From NCBI RefSeq assembly GCF_003583925.1, contig NZ_QYCN01000001.1, positions 106,094 through 170,093 of the forward strand: DNA of 64,000 nucleotides, read 5' to 3'. Shown here piece after piece: positions 35,048 through 44,223 of the stretch. Position numbers and translations under genes: made by a program. Position 1 is the first letter of the stretch. Each line of letters begins with the position of its first letter. Source of the stretch: Hymenobacter rubripertinctus (GTDB lineage Bacteria; Bacteroidota; Bacteroidia; Cytophagales; Hymenobacteraceae). Under the pieces are notes generated by a model. That model was not told where the DNA came from. It did no database searches and was given only the letters and a program-made list of their open reading frames with translations.

Positions 35048-35215
35048 TGTAAAGAGATTAAGAGGAATTTTGAGGTGAAGAGGGGGAAACGCGACTTGAC
35101 TATACAGTAAGAAAGCGAAACGCAGCTCCGTTTAGTAGAGGACTGCACGTCGCTTTTCTAGGCTGACAGTTCCGAACGGTGCAGTCGCGCTGCCCCGTTG
35201 GTACTCGTAATTCTG

Positions 35216-35287
<72 letters not shown>

Positions 35288-35379
35288 TTAAAGTAATATT
35301 CAGCAAAGATACGACAGGTGAAGAACAATTACCAGCCCCCCGTAACGAGGCGGTTGCTACCTGCCCATTCTGAGCATCG

Positions 35380-35452
35380 AGCGGGAGACGAGGTTCGAAC
35401 CCGCGACCTGCAGCTTGGAAGGCTGCCGCTCTACCAGCTGAGCTACTCCCGC
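35380..35452 (-). tRNA. tRNA-Gly (TCC anticodon)
   Basis: A 73-base cloverleaf with acceptor GCGGGAG/CTCCCGC, T-loop TTCGAAC and anticodon loop CTTCCAA. CCA is not encoded. It lies between tRNA-Tyr and tRNA-Thr. Confidence 0.95.
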
Positions 35453-35558
35453 GTGTGAGATAAAGCAAGGAAGTCTGAAAGGAGAGAAGCTCTCTTTCCG
35501 GCCCGAAGGACCAGTCCGTTAACTTCTCACCTTTCAAAATTTCTCGTCTTAAAAACCG

Positions 35559-35641
35559 TGGGGGGAGAAGGATTCGAACCTTCGAAAGCTTACGCTAACA
35601 GAGTTACAGTCTGTCCCATTTGGCCGCTCTGGAACCCCCCC
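35559..35641 (-). tRNA. tRNA-Tyr (GTA anticodon)
   Basis: An 83-base tRNA with the long variable arm expected for bacterial tRNA-Tyr. Acceptor GGGGGGG/TCCCCCC, anticodon loop CTGTAAC, T-loop TTCGAAT. CCA is not encoded. It is the first gene after the promoter at 35725-35755. Confidence 0.95.
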
Positions 35642-35724
35642 GGCTTGTATTTGCACGGCCGTTTGCCGCGCCACTCCTTTCCTTACGTTCGTAGCCGAGG
35701 CTGTTGTTGTGTGGATTGGAGCTG

Positions 35725-35755
35725 CAAAATTAGGAGGTTTCTGGTGTAAGTCAAA
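35725..35755 (-). promoter_or_regulatory. Promoter of the tRNA-Tyr/Gly/Thr-tuf unit
   Basis: Minus strand has TTTG (35752-35755), a 19-base spacer, and TAATTTTG (35725-35732), 84 bases upstream of tRNA-Tyr. This is a close match to TTTG-N19-TAnnTTTG. Confidence 0.8.
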
Positions 35756-35894
35756 TCTTCCGGCAAAAAGCTTTTTCCGGCCTGCCTCCTTTTTCGCTCT
35801 GGCGGCGCGGCGCTGGCAGGGTAATTATCTGACTACCTAGCATAAGCGCCCGACTCGGATGAGCCGCATCCCGAGAAAAAAAGTTTTATTTTTT

Positions 35895-38495
35895 TTACTG
35901 GAGCAGCGCGTACATCGCCTTCAGGTCGTTATCCTTCTCCTTATTGCGGATATCCTGCAACGTCGTTTTGAGCACCGGCATACTGGCGACCAGCTCGTGC
36001 AGCCCCTTGTAGGCTCCGAGGCGAACATACACCTGGGGATGGGTACGGGCCAGGGTTTCGAGGCGCTGAATGCCTTTCTCCCGCTCGATGGGGGGCATCC
36101 GTTTCATCAGCATTCCGAAGTTTTCGAGCAGTACGTAGAGCACTTCCGGGGGCGCATCCTGGCTGCGTTGCAGAAACCAGGGGTAATCATCGAGCGTACC
36201 ATTCAGCCCGTAGTACCCCGACAGGGCGGTGAGCAGGGACGGGTTCCGGGTGTTCTGGAGGGCTGCTATCTGAGTGCGGGTAGCAGACGTGGGGGCTTTG
36301 GCCAGCGCCACCACGGCCGCTCCTACCACGGCGTAAGAGCTGTCCTTGAGTGCCAGATTGTAGACGTCACTGAAATCCTCGTTGGGAAATGAGGAAAGCA
36401 CGCTGATAGCGGTAGCCCGCACGGTGCCCTTCTTCTCGTTGAGCGCGACGCGCTGCAAATCTTTGCGCACAACGCTGCCCTCGGCCCCGCGGTAACGCCG
36501 CAGCCCCTCAAGGGCCGTCGTGCGGGTGGCCCAGAACGGGTCGTTGAGGGCACTACGAAAGGCCGAGCTCACCAACAAGTCGCCGGATTTACTCCGCAGC
36601 CCCTGAATGGCCTGAAACTTCTGTAGGTACCCGCGGGCGTGATTGAGCTGATAGAGTAACTCCTCCTGGCTCTGCACTTCGTCGATGTCGGCCAGCAAAA
36701 TCCCAGGGTCATCAAACTTGACCAGCGCTGGCTTGGAGCTGGCCGGCAGGCGGAAGGTCTGATCCGCCTTCGTGATGAGAATGCGATGCTCGGTAGACTG
36801 GTTGTTGCCGCTCCAGGTGGCCACACTGATGGGCAGCCGGTAGACGGGCTGGTAGAGCGTATCCTGGACTTGCTGCACTCGTAGCAGTACCTGGCTGTTC
36901 TCGTAGCTGTGCGTGACGCGCAACTGCGGGTGGCCGCGTTGCAGAAACCACTGGTTGAAGAACCACATCAGGTCTTCGCCAGTCGTTTCCTCGAAGGCAA
37001 TGCGCAGCTCGGCTATTTCGACGGAGGAGAGCTTGTTCTGGGTCAGGTAGCGACTCAGGGAAGCGAAGAAGGCTTCGTCGCCGACGTAGCTGCGCAGCAT
37101 GTGCAGTACGCGCCCCCCTTTATCGTAGGAGTGGCGGTCGAACATGTCTTCCTGATTGGCGTAGCGGTAGCGGATCAGGGGTTCGCGCTTGGTCTGGGCC
37201 TCATCCAGGTAATTGCGCAGCTTGGTTTGCTGCACCAGAGCGGCGGCATCGGGGCCGTACTTATGCTCGGCCCAGAGCAGCTCCGAATAATCGGCGAAGG
37301 ATTCGTTTAGCGGCAGGTTGGCCCAGGATTCGGTGGTTACGTAGTCGCCAAACCACTGGTGAAACAGCTCGTGAGCAATCACCGATTCGGAGCCGTCGTA
37401 GGTTACATCGGCCAGCTCGCGGGGCGTAAACTGCACCAGCTGCTGCTGAAACGTGGAGGCCGTGGTGTTTTCCATGGCCCCCGACACAAAATCGTGCACG
37501 GCCACCTGGGCATACTTGTCCCACGGATAGTCAACCCCTAGCTTTTTGGAGAAGAATTCCAGCATCTCGGGCGTGTTGCCGAACACCTGCTTGGCGGTGT
37601 ACTGATAGGCCGGGTCCACGTAGTAGTCGACGGGCTTGCCGCGCCACGAGTCCGATACCACGGCAAAGTCGCCGACGGCCATCATGGCCAGGTAAGGGGC
37701 GTGGGCCTGGTTTTGTTTCCACGTATCGGTGCGGGTGCCATCGGAGTTGCGGCGCGACGATACGAGCAGCCCGTTAGACAGCGTTTTCTGGCTGCTCTCC
37801 ACCGTCAGGCTAATTTCCTGGGTCATGCGCTGGTTGGGCCGGTCGATGGTCGGAAACCAGCAGGAACTGCCCTCCGTTTCGCCCTGGGTCCAGACCTGGC
37901 GGGGTTTACCCTTCTCATTGCCCAGCGGATTGATAAAGTAGAGGCCCTTGGCTTCCGTAATGGCGTCGCTGCCGCCCTTGGGCAGCTCGTTAGGCTTGGC
38001 TACATACTGGATCCGGACCTGGTACTGTTCGGTACGCTGATAGGAGCGGTCCAGGGTGATGGTCAGCTTTTTCTTATCGTAGCTGAATTTCAGATCCTTC
38101 CCTTTCTTGGGGCCATTTACCATTTCCACGTTCTTCACGTCGAAGCCTTTGGCATCGAGCACGAGTTGGCTTTGCGGATAGAAATGCGGCCGCAGGGTGA
38201 TGGTAGCCACGCCCAGCAGCCATTGCCGGGGCCAGTCGAAGCGAACTTCCAGTCTGGTATCGACCAGGTCGTGCAACATGGTAGCCGAGGGCTGAAGCGC
38301 GTGGGTAGAGGCCAGCCAGTTGGGCACCGGTGCTGCCTGCACCGGAGTTGGGTTGACTTCGAGCGGTTCAGGCGCTTTTTTACGTGCCGGATGCCCGGGC
38401 GAAGAGGCTCCGCGGCTCGATTTAACTGCTTGGGCAAAAGCCGGAAACTGGCTAAGCAGCACCAGCGTAAGGGCACCGAGAACCGGGTATTTCAT
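35895..38495 (-). CDS. M1 family metallopeptidase (aminopeptidase N-like), exported
   Basis: 866-residue zinc aminopeptidase with an N-terminal signal peptide (MKYPVLGALTLVLLSQFPAFAQ). The exopeptidase motif GAMEN is at 339-343. The zinc site HELFH is at 375-379, with the third ligand Glu398 in NLPLNESFADY, the correct 18-residue spacing. The C-terminal ~250 residues look like helical repeats. It probably trims peptides in the periplasm or outside the cell. No -7 element was found upstream. The gene stands alone between the tRNA promoter and the divergent biotinyl protein gene. Confidence 0.92.
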   Translation of the reverse strand: MKYPVLGALTLVLLSQFPAFAQAVKSSRGASSPGHPARKKAPEPLEVNPTPVQAAPVPNWLASTHALQPSATMLHDLVDTRLEVRFDWPRQWLLGVATITLRPHFYPQSQLVLDAKGFDVKNVEMVNGPKKGKDLKFSYDKKKLTITLDRSYQRTEQYQVRIQYVAKPNELPKGGSDAITEAKGLYFINPLGNEKGKPRQVWTQGETEGSSCWFPTIDRPNQRMTQEISLTVESSQKTLSNGLLVSSRRNSDGTRTDTWKQNQAHAPYLAMMAVGDFAVVSDSWRGKPVDYYVDPAYQYTAKQVFGNTPEMLEFFSKKLGVDYPWDKYAQVAVHDFVSGAMENTTASTFQQQLVQFTPRELADVTYDGSESVIAHELFHQWFGDYVTTESWANLPLNESFADYSELLWAEHKYGPDAAALVQQTKLRNYLDEAQTKREPLIRYRYANQEDMFDRHSYDKGGRVLHMLRSYVGDEAFFASLSRYLTQNKLSSVEIAELRIAFEETTGEDLMWFFNQWFLQRGHPQLRVTHSYENSQVLLRVQQVQDTLYQPVYRLPISVATWSGNNQSTEHRILITKADQTFRLPASSKPALVKFDDPGILLADIDEVQSQEELLYQLNHARGYLQKFQAIQGLRSKSGDLLVSSAFRSALNDPFWATRTTALEGLRRYRGAEGSVVRKDLQRVALNEKKGTVRATAISVLSSFPNEDFSDVYNLALKDSSYAVVGAAVVALAKAPTSATRTQIAALQNTRNPSLLTALSGYYGLNGTLDDYPWFLQRSQDAPPEVLYVLLENFGMLMKRMPPIEREKGIQRLETLARTHPQVYVRLGAYKGLHELVASMPVLKTTLQDIRNKEKDNDLKAMYALLQ

Positions 38496-38594
38496 GCGGA
38501 GTGGTACTAGGATATGGGAGGGTCAAGTTCCGCATTTATTTCAGAATTGGCCTATCTTTAAGCCCTTTTCCGCCCTACCCCTGCCCGTTTGCCC

Positions 38595-39104
38595 ATGCTC
38601 CAGGTCCGTACCGCCGATACTCCCCAACATGTCTGGGAGGTTGATTACCGTCCCGACGGGGCCGTTACCCTTAATGGTCAGCCCTTCGAATGGGACCTGA
38701 CGCCCCTGGGCCACAACCGGTACCACCTGCTCTACCAGGGTCGTTCGTACACGGCAGAGCTGGTAGAGGCTGATTACGCAGCCAAGAGCCTCGTGCTCAA
38801 GCTCAACGGACAGCGAATGGAACTGCAAGCCAAGGACCGCTTCGATCTGTTGCTCGACAAGTTGGGGATGAGCGCGGCCGTCAGCACCAAGGTAAACGAG
38901 CTGAAAGCACCCATGCCGGGCCTGATTGTCGACATTCGGGTTGCGGTGGGCCAGACGGTGCAGAAAGGGGACCCGCTGCTGGTGCTCGAAGCCATGAAAA
39001 TGGAGAACATTCTCAAAGCTCCCGGCGAAGGCACGGTGGCCGCTATCAAGGTTGCCCTGCGCGACAACGTAACGAAAGGGCAGGTGCTGATTCAGTTCAG
39101 CTAG
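38595..39104 (+). CDS. Biotin/lipoyl carrier domain protein (biotin carboxyl carrier)
   Basis: 169 residues from ATG 38595 (a TTG two codons upstream is less likely). The C-terminal ~75 residues are a biotinyl domain with the attachment motif EAMKMEN, preceded by KAPMPGLIVDIRVAVGQTVQKGD. The N-terminal half resembles the pre-biotinyl segment of acyl-CoA carboxylases (HVWEVDYRPDGAVTLNG). It would carry CO2 for a carboxylase such as propionyl- or methylcrotonyl-CoA carboxylase. No carboxylase subunit adjoins it, so the partner is unknown. Confidence 0.88.
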   Translation: MLQVRTADTPQHVWEVDYRPDGAVTLNGQPFEWDLTPLGHNRYHLLYQGRSYTAELVEADYAAKSLVLKLNGQRMELQAKDRFDLLLDKLGMSAAVSTKVNELKAPMPGLIVDIRVAVGQTVQKGDPLLVLEAMKMENILKAPGEGTVAAIKVALRDNVTKGQVLIQFS

Positions 39105-39211
39105 TCTTTTAGTTGTTTCCGGGCCGTAAGGGCTACTCTGCGGCCCCTGCCGCCGGTAGCCGCTTACGGCCTCACTACGTATCCACGCGTTCCACGCTTA
39201 ACTCTCTCGTT

Positions 39212-39979
39212 TTGAAATACACCCGAATTCTGCTGAAACTGAGCGGCGAGGCCCTGATGGGTCAGCAGCAGTATGGCATTGATGCCTCCCGCCTCATGCA
39301 GTATGCCGAAGAAATTAAGGTGGCCGCCGCAACCGGAACGCAGGTAGCCGTGGTTATCGGGGGCGGCAATATCTACCGGGGCGTCCAGGCCGAAGCATTC
39401 GGCCTGGACCGCGTGCAGGGCGACTACATGGGGATGTTGGCTACGGTTATCAACTCCATGGCTCTACAAAGTGCCCTCGAAAAGCTGGGCGTGAAAACCC
39501 GCCTGCTCTCGGGCCTGACCATTCAGCAGGTGTGCGAGCCCTATATCCGGCGGCGAGCCATGCGGCATCTGGAGAAAGGCCGGGTCGTGATTTTCGGGGC
39601 CGGTATCGGCTCGCCGTATTTCACCACTGATTCGGCCGCTTCGCTGCGGGCCATCGAAATTGAGGCGGATGTGGTCCTCAAAGGCACCCGCGTGGATGGC
39701 ATCTATACCGCCGACCCGGAAAAAGACCCCGAGGCGGTACGCTTCTCCAACATCACGTTCGACGAGGTAATGGCCAAAAACCTGAACGTGATGGACATGA
39801 CTGCTTTCACGTTGTGTAAGGAAAATAATCTACCGATTATCGTGTTCGATATGAACAAGGACGGTAACCTGCAACGCCTGCTCAGCGGGGAAAGCATCGG
39901 CACGCTGGTGAGTATGCACGGCGCAACCACGCCCGGGGGGCTGCCCCCAACGGTGGACCAAACGGGCCGTGCGCGCTAA
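39212..39979 (+). CDS. pyrH: UMP kinase
   Basis: Phosphorylates UMP to UDP in pyrimidine nucleotide synthesis. The 255 residues start at TTG 39212 ([17 protein letters not shown]), which matches the family N-terminus; longer readings add unconserved residues. Signatures are [33 protein letters not shown] [17 protein letters not shown] and [13 protein letters not shown]. frr follows 58 bases later, the usual pyrH-frr pair. Confidence 0.95.
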   Translation: MKYTRILLKLSGEALMGQQQYGIDASRLMQYAEEIKVAAATGTQVAVVIGGGNIYRGVQAEAFGLDRVQGDYMGMLATVINSMALQSALEKLGVKTRLLSGLTIQQVCEPYIRRRAMRHLEKGRVVIFGAGIGSPYFTTDSAASLRAIEIEADVVLKGTRVDGIYTADPEKDPEAVRFSNITFDEVMAKNLNVMDMTAFTLCKENNLPIIVFDMNKDGNLQRLLSGESIGTLVSMHGATTPGGLPPTVDQTGRAR

Positions 39980-40037
39980 CTGCCCCGCGTGAGCTCAGTC
40001 ATTCAACCTTCAATTTTCAACACTTAACTTTTCAGAA

Positions 40038-40601
40038 GTGGACGAAGAAATCAAGTTTTACCTGGACGAGGCCGAGGAGTCGATGGGCAAAGCCCTGGAC
40101 CATACGCAAGTGGAATTCGCCCGCATCCGGGCCGGCAAGGCTTCCCCGGCCATGCTCGATTCTTTGCGGGTAGACTACTACGGCACCCCCACTCCTATTG
40201 CCAACGTGGCCAACGTAGCCGCCCCCGACGCGCGCACGCTGTTCATCAAGCCCTGGGAGAAGAACATGATCAGCGAAATCGCCAAGACCATCAAAAACAG
40301 CGACCTGGGCCTGAACCCTCAGTCGGATGCCGAAGGGGTTCGCCTGAATATTCCGCCCATGACCGAAGAACGCCGCCGCGACCTGGTTAAGCAGGCCAAG
40401 GCAGAATCGGAAAACGGCAAAGTACGCATCCGGGGCATCCGCAAGGATGTGAACGAATCCCTGCGCAAGCTTCAGAAGGAAGGTGCCTCCGAAGACGCCG
40501 TGAAAGACGCCGAAGCCAAAGTGCAGAAGTTCACCGACAGCTACATCAGCAAAGTGGATGAATTGCTCGGCAAGAAGGAAACTGAAATCATGACCATCTG
40601 A
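40038..40601 (+). CDS. frr: Ribosome recycling factor
   Basis: Splits post-termination ribosomes together with EF-G. It has 187 residues from a GTG start, with the family motifs LDHTQVEFARIRAGKASPAML, DARTLFIKPWEK, PPMTEERRRDLVKQAK and VRIRGIRKDVNESL. It is full length and probably co-transcribed with pyrH. A 54-bp inverted repeat begins six bases after the stop. Confidence 0.97.
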   Translation: MDEEIKFYLDEAEESMGKALDHTQVEFARIRAGKASPAMLDSLRVDYYGTPTPIANVANVAAPDARTLFIKPWEKNMISEIAKTIKNSDLGLNPQSDAEGVRLNIPPMTEERRRDLVKQAKAESENGKVRIRGIRKDVNESLRKLQKEGASEDAVKDAEAKVQKFTDSYISKVDELLGKKETEIMTI

Positions 40602-40606
40602 TCTGA

Positions 40607-40724
40607 CTGCGCAGCAGTAAACAGCAGAAAGCAAGAGGGGAGACGTGGGTGCCGATGTTCAGCTAAACCGGAACATCGGCACCCACGTCTCCCCTCTTGC
40701 TTTCTGCTGTTTACTGCTGCGCAG
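40607..40724. repeat. 54-bp perfect inverted repeat between frr and nadD
   Basis: Arms 40607-40660 and 40671-40724 are perfectly complementary with a 10-base loop. It lies between convergent genes: six bases after the frr stop and covering the last five codons and stop of nadD. It can act as a bidirectional terminator, though its length is far beyond what termination needs. Confidence 0.9.
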
Positions 40725-41319
40725 AATAATATCCCTGGGCCTGAATTCGCTGCTCTACGGCCTCGGGAACCAGGTAGCGGATGGACTGCCCTGCCCGCAG
40801 GCACTGCCGCAGAAAAGTAGCTGATATGTCGAGCAACGGGGCCTCCACCAGCCGGACTGAAGGCGGCAACGGGTCGGGCGCGGCATAACCCGGTCGGGGA
40901 TACACATATACCTCAAACTCCGCCTGAATCCGGTCGGCCGCTTCCCAACGGTGCAGGTCGGACAGGTTGTCGCCGCCCATAAGCAGCACAAACTGGTCGG
41001 CCGGGTGCTGCGCCCGCAGCCGGTCCAGGGTCGTGATGGTGTAGTTGGGCTTGGGCAGGCTGAACTCCACGTCCAGCACGCGCAACCGGTCATTGCCGGC
41101 AATGGCCCGCTGCGCTAGGTCAAGCCGCTCCGACTCGCCCAGCAACTCCTTGCCCACCTTGAACGGGCTCTGGGGCGAGACCACCAGCCACACCGCCTCC
41201 AAATCCGTATGCGTGGCCATGAAATTGGCCAAAATCAGGTGCCCCGTATGGATGGGATTGAACGAACCAAAAAGCAGCCCCACTTTCCGACCGGAGCGGG
41301 CGGAAGCGGGGCTGTTCAT
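40711..41319 (-). CDS. nadD: Nicotinate-nucleotide adenylyltransferase
   Basis: Converts nicotinate mononucleotide to deamido-NAD in NAD biosynthesis. The 202 residues include the nucleotide-binding motif GSFNPIHTGH (18-27), LMGGDNLSDLHRW and the C-terminal ISATFLRQCLRAGQSIRYLVP. The start overlaps the gmk stop by 4 bases. The 3' end is formed by the arm of the 54-bp inverted repeat, so the last residues (YYSAQQ region) are set by the repeat. Confidence 0.95.
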   Translation of the reverse strand: MNSPASARSGRKVGLLFGSFNPIHTGHLILANFMATHTDLEAVWLVVSPQSPFKVGKELLGESERLDLAQRAIAGNDRLRVLDVEFSLPKPNYTITTLDRLRAQHPADQFVLLMGGDNLSDLHRWEAADRIQAEFEVYVYPRPGYAAPDPLPPSVRLVEAPLLDISATFLRQCLRAGQSIRYLVPEAVEQRIQAQGYYSAQQ

Positions 41320-41900
41320 AGAATGGCAGATTCAGCCGTTATGAAGGAGCGCACCAGCTTTTCAGCTTCATCGAGGGCACGCTCCAGATCATCGTTGACG
41401 ATAACCACGTCAAAACGGTCCTCAAACGTGAGTTCAAAATTGGCTTTATAGAGGCGGGCCGAAATGCTGGCTTCGGAATCCGTAGCCCGCTTACGTAGGC
41501 GCTGTTCTAGCACTTCCAGCGACGGGGGCTTTACGAACACCGCGAGGGCCCGGTCTTTATAAAACTCCTTGATGCTGAGACCACCTTTCACGTCCACGTC
41601 CAGCACGGCATGATGGCCCTCGTCCCAGATGCGTTCCACCTCCGATTTGAGGGTCCCATAGAACGCCCCTTCATACACTTCTTCCCACTCCACGAAGTCA
41701 TCGTGACGGATTTTTTCCTGAAACTCCTGCACGGAGATAAAGTAATAATCCTGTCCGTTGGCCTCGGTGCGGCCCCGTTTGTCGCGGGTACACGCTGAAA
41801 TGGAGAAGCTTAGCTCCGGAATTCGTTCCAGGAGCCGATGAACGATGGTGGTCTTGCCTGCTCCGGAGGGAGCCGAAAAGGCGATGATTTTACCCTGCAT
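41316..41900 (-). CDS. gmk: Guanylate kinase
   Basis: Phosphorylates GMP/dGMP. The 194 residues include the P-loop SAPSGAGKTTIV (~9-20), the GMP-binding segment ACTRDKRGRTEANGQDYYF, and VLDVDVKGGLSIKEFY. It lies 9 bases after a small anti-sigma-like gene and overlaps nadD by 4 bases, so it seems to share a transcript with the sigma factor upstream. Confidence 0.96.
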   Translation of the reverse strand: MQGKIIAFSAPSGAGKTTIVHRLLERIPELSFSISACTRDKRGRTEANGQDYYFISVQEFQEKIRHDDFVEWEEVYEGAFYGTLKSEVERIWDEGHHAVLDVDVKGGLSIKEFYKDRALAVFVKPPSLEVLEQRLRKRATDSEASISARLYKANFELTFEDRFDVVIVNDDLERALDEAEKLVRSFITAESAIL

Positions 41901-41909
41901 CGGGCGAAA

Positions 41910-42197
41910 TTAGGCCATTTCTGTCTGAAGTTTCGCAAGAATAGTTTGGGAAAGCTTCGCCGGAGCTCCTTTTCGGCCGACGTGCTGGGCCAGAAAGCCG
42001 ATAAAGACGTTCTGTTTATCCAGGCTATCGAAGCAGGGGGAGCAGTCTTCGGCATGATTAATGAAGTAATCTTCATCCTCCGCCGTGGGGTCTTGTCCCA
42101 CAATGATTTGATCAAGAATCGTATTCACGCGTTCACAGTCAGGCCCGTCGAGGGAGGTTCCGTTCTGGTTGATTGGTTTAGTAGAAGTACGTTCCAT
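41910..42197 (-). CDS. Putative zinc-finger anti-sigma factor (ZAS-like)
   Basis: 95-residue soluble protein with C21 and an H48-x3-C52-x2-C55 motif (HAEDCSPC), the pattern of zinc-binding anti-sigma (ZAS) domains. It lies 42 bases after an ECF sigma factor gene, so it probably binds and inhibits that factor. There is no transmembrane segment, which suggests a cytoplasmic, perhaps redox- or zinc-responsive, anti-sigma factor. The pairing is an inference from motif and position. Confidence 0.75.
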   Translation of the reverse strand: MERTSTKPINQNGTSLDGPDCERVNTILDQIIVGQDPTAEDEDYFINHAEDCSPCFDSLDKQNVFIGFLAQHVGRKGAPAKLSQTILAKLQTEMA

Positions 42198-42239
42198 AGC
42201 GAAAGCTTGGCATTGAGAGGAGTTATTGCGGGTCTGTGC

Positions 42240-42872
42240 TTAATCAAGTTCTTCGTCCGGGTCGGCACCATTGGTACCGTAACCCATCGACTTGGCGTAT
42301 TTCTCCAGTTTTTCCTTGAGAAAATTACGGGCCCGGTGCAGGCGAGAGCGCACCGTTCCGATGGGGATGTCCAGCACTTTTGCCATCTCCTCATACGTGA
42401 ACCCTTCCAGGTCGCAGAGGATAATAACCGTGCGAAAATCCACGGGCAGCGAATTCAGCGCGCGCGCTACTTCATCGCCGATGAGGTCGCGCACGGCCTG
42501 TTGCCGCATGTCTGAGGAGGTAGTTCCGGCATCACTGTCGGCTTCCACTTCCTCGGAGTTGTAGTACCCTTCGATTTCGCTGTAATCAACCTTGGCGGGT
42601 TGCTTGCTCTTTTTGCGAAAATCGTTGATGAACGAATTTTTCAGGATGCGAAACAGCCATGCTTTGGCGTTTGTTCCGGATTCGAAGTACTCAAAGAAGC
42701 GATATGCTTTCAGATAAGTTTCCTGTACGAGGTCATTTGCATCATCTTCATCCAGAGTGAGGCGAAAGGCAAAGTTGTACAGGGGGTCGAGCACGGGCAT
42801 TAACTCGGCCTGAAAGCGCCGGTCTTTTTCCTCTTTGCTCAGTTTTGGAATCCGCTCGGGAGAGTCGCTCAT
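42240..42872 (-). CDS. RNA polymerase sigma factor, ECF (sigma-70) family
   Basis: 210 residues from ATG 42872 (MSDSPERIPKLSKEEKD); an upstream in-frame ATG would overlap the promoter. Region 2 is at YNFAFRLTLDEDDANDLVQETYLKAYRFFEYFES and region 4 at SLPVDFRTVIILCDLEGFTYEEMAKVLDIPIGTVRSRLHRAR (both split). A ~40-residue acidic linker joins them. A TACATTTG element lies 48 bases upstream. It is followed by a ZAS-like anti-sigma gene and gmk-nadD. Confidence 0.93.
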   Translation of the reverse strand: MSDSPERIPKLSKEEKDRRFQAELMPVLDPLYNFAFRLTLDEDDANDLVQETYLKAYRFFEYFESGTNAKAWLFRILKNSFINDFRKKSKQPAKVDYSEIEGYYNSEEVEADSDAGTTSSDMRQQAVRDLIGDEVARALNSLPVDFRTVIILCDLEGFTYEEMAKVLDIPIGTVRSRLHRARNFLKEKLEKYAKSMGYGTNGADPDEELD

Positions 42873-42919
42873 GAACGTTGAAAATTGCGGCTGAATATTA
42901 AAAAAATACCGCTGATTAG

Positions 42920-42927
42920 ACAAATGT
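42920..42927 (-). promoter_or_regulatory. -7 element upstream of the ECF sigma gene
   Basis: Minus strand TACATTTG matches TAnnTTTG, 48 bases upstream of the sigma start. No -33 element at the usual distance. Confidence 0.5.
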
Positions 42928-43197
42928 ACTGCTTATACCGCCCGGAGAAAAGAAGGTTTCCGCACCACCACAGGCTGACGGTCGGCGGCGGGGCCAGTGG
43001 AGGCTGCTACCGTATCCGGATGGCGCTTGGCTGATCCGGACATTCACTGCTGATCTGGGCACATAGTAACCGGGGGGCAGCAGCAATATTGACTACACGT
43101 ACGGATTCCGTTGGCTGACGGGTTGTGCCAGCGGCCCACGCAGCAGCCGCTGTAAGCGGGCAGTAGCGGCGCCGGGAGGTATCTTCGGCATTGGTGC
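42924..43197. other. Intergenic region between the ECF sigma and heptosyltransferase genes
   Basis: 274 bases with no recognisable gene, repeat or terminator apart from the -7 element at its edge. A 68-codon open frame (43007-43213, minus) overlaps the next gene's end and shows no family features. Confidence 0.4.
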
Positions 43198-44223
43198 CTA
43201 CAAGGGTCGCCAATTGCGAATTTGGTCCAGCACCTGAGTCGGTTCCAGGGCTTTGATGCAGGTACAGCCCGCCGGGCGGGTCCGGCAGTCCTGGCAGTTA
43301 GGGCGCTGAAACACTAGGAACCCGGCGTGCGGCCCCAGCGGAGCCCAGCGGCCGGGGTGCATGGGCCGGATGGGCGGGTACAGGCCCAAAGCGTGCCGCC
43401 CCAGGGCGGCGGCCAGGTGCAGCGGGCCGGTGCTGCCCGCCACCAGGCCATCGGCGGCGGCAATGAAGGCCAAGAATTCAGGAAGGGCTAATTGGCCCGT
43501 CAGCTCGGCCGCCAGATAGGGTTGGTGTTCTTGTAGCCAGTCGCGCAGCTCCTCGCCTTCGGCCGCAGTACCCGTTACGAACACGCGGTGGCCGGCCTGG
43601 TGCAGCAGCCGGGCCAGCTGGCCGAAGTGCGGCAGGCCCCATTCGCGGGCACTGCCCCGGCTGCGCGGGTGCAGGATGATGTTGAGCTGTTCCGGTTCGC
43701 GGTAGGCCAGCAAGGCCATTAATGCGGGGCGCAACGCCACGACGGGCGTGAGTTTGACCAGCGCGGCTACGGTGGGCAACGGTAGCGGGGCAGTTTCGCC
43801 CAGGGGCTGGAGCAGGGCCAGATTCAGCTGGCTTTCGTGGAGGTCGGAATTTTTGCGGCTCAGGGCGACCAGGCGGTTGCAGGTGAGCCAGTGGAACCAG
43901 CGGTTGCGGGTGCCGATGCGGACCTTGATACCAGCCAGCAGCGCCAGCCGAGCCAGGTCCTTGTTGGGGAAAACGTGCAGAATGGTGTCGGCCCCGAGCA
44001 AACGCAAAGTGGCTACCTGCTGGTTGGGCGGCAACTGCTGCAACTCATCGAGGCTCACGAAATCATCTATCCAAGGGCAAGCCTCCGATACGGCGCGGGT
44101 GTAGTTACGGCCCAGCAGCAGTACCCGACAGCCCGGAAAAAGCTGTTTTAGCCGGCCGGCCACTGGCAGCGTCAGCACCACGTCACCGATGGCGTCGGTC
44201 CGGCTGATGATAAAGGTTCTCAT
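43198..44223 (-). CDS. Glycosyltransferase family 9 (LPS heptosyltransferase-like)
   Basis: 341-residue GT-B fold enzyme. The N-terminus SRTDAIGDVVLTLPVAGRLK and the C-terminal AAADGLVAGSTGPLHLAAALG match the family that adds ADP-heptose (or related sugar) to the lipopolysaccharide inner core. HPRSRGSAREW is the usual nucleotide-sugar region. The cysteine-rich end (CQDCRTRPAGCTCI) is a common family variation. Its start overlaps the GT2 gene upstream by 4 bases, so the two act in one pathway. The exact sugar is unknown. Confidence 0.88.
   Translation of the reverse strand: MRTFIISRTDAIGDVVLTLPVAGRLKQLFPGCRVLLLGRNYTRAVSEACPWIDDFVSLDELQQLPPNQQVATLRLLGADTILHVFPNKDLARLALLAGIKVRIGTRNRWFHWLTCNRLVALSRKNSDLHESQLNLALLQPLGETAPLPLPTVAALVKLTPVVALRPALMALLAYREPEQLNIILHPRSRGSAREWGLPHFGQLARLLHQAGHRVFVTGTAAEGEELRDWLQEHQPYLAAELTGQLALPEFLAFIAAADGLVAGSTGPLHLAAALGRHALGLYPPIRPMHPGRWAPLGPHAGFLVFQRPNCQDCRTRPAGCTCIKALEPTQVLDQIRNWRPL

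Noticed and set aside
43007..43213. 68-codon minus-strand frame between sigma and heptosyltransferase genes
   Set aside because: No domain, no promoter of its own, overlaps the end of the next gene and has ordinary non-coding composition.
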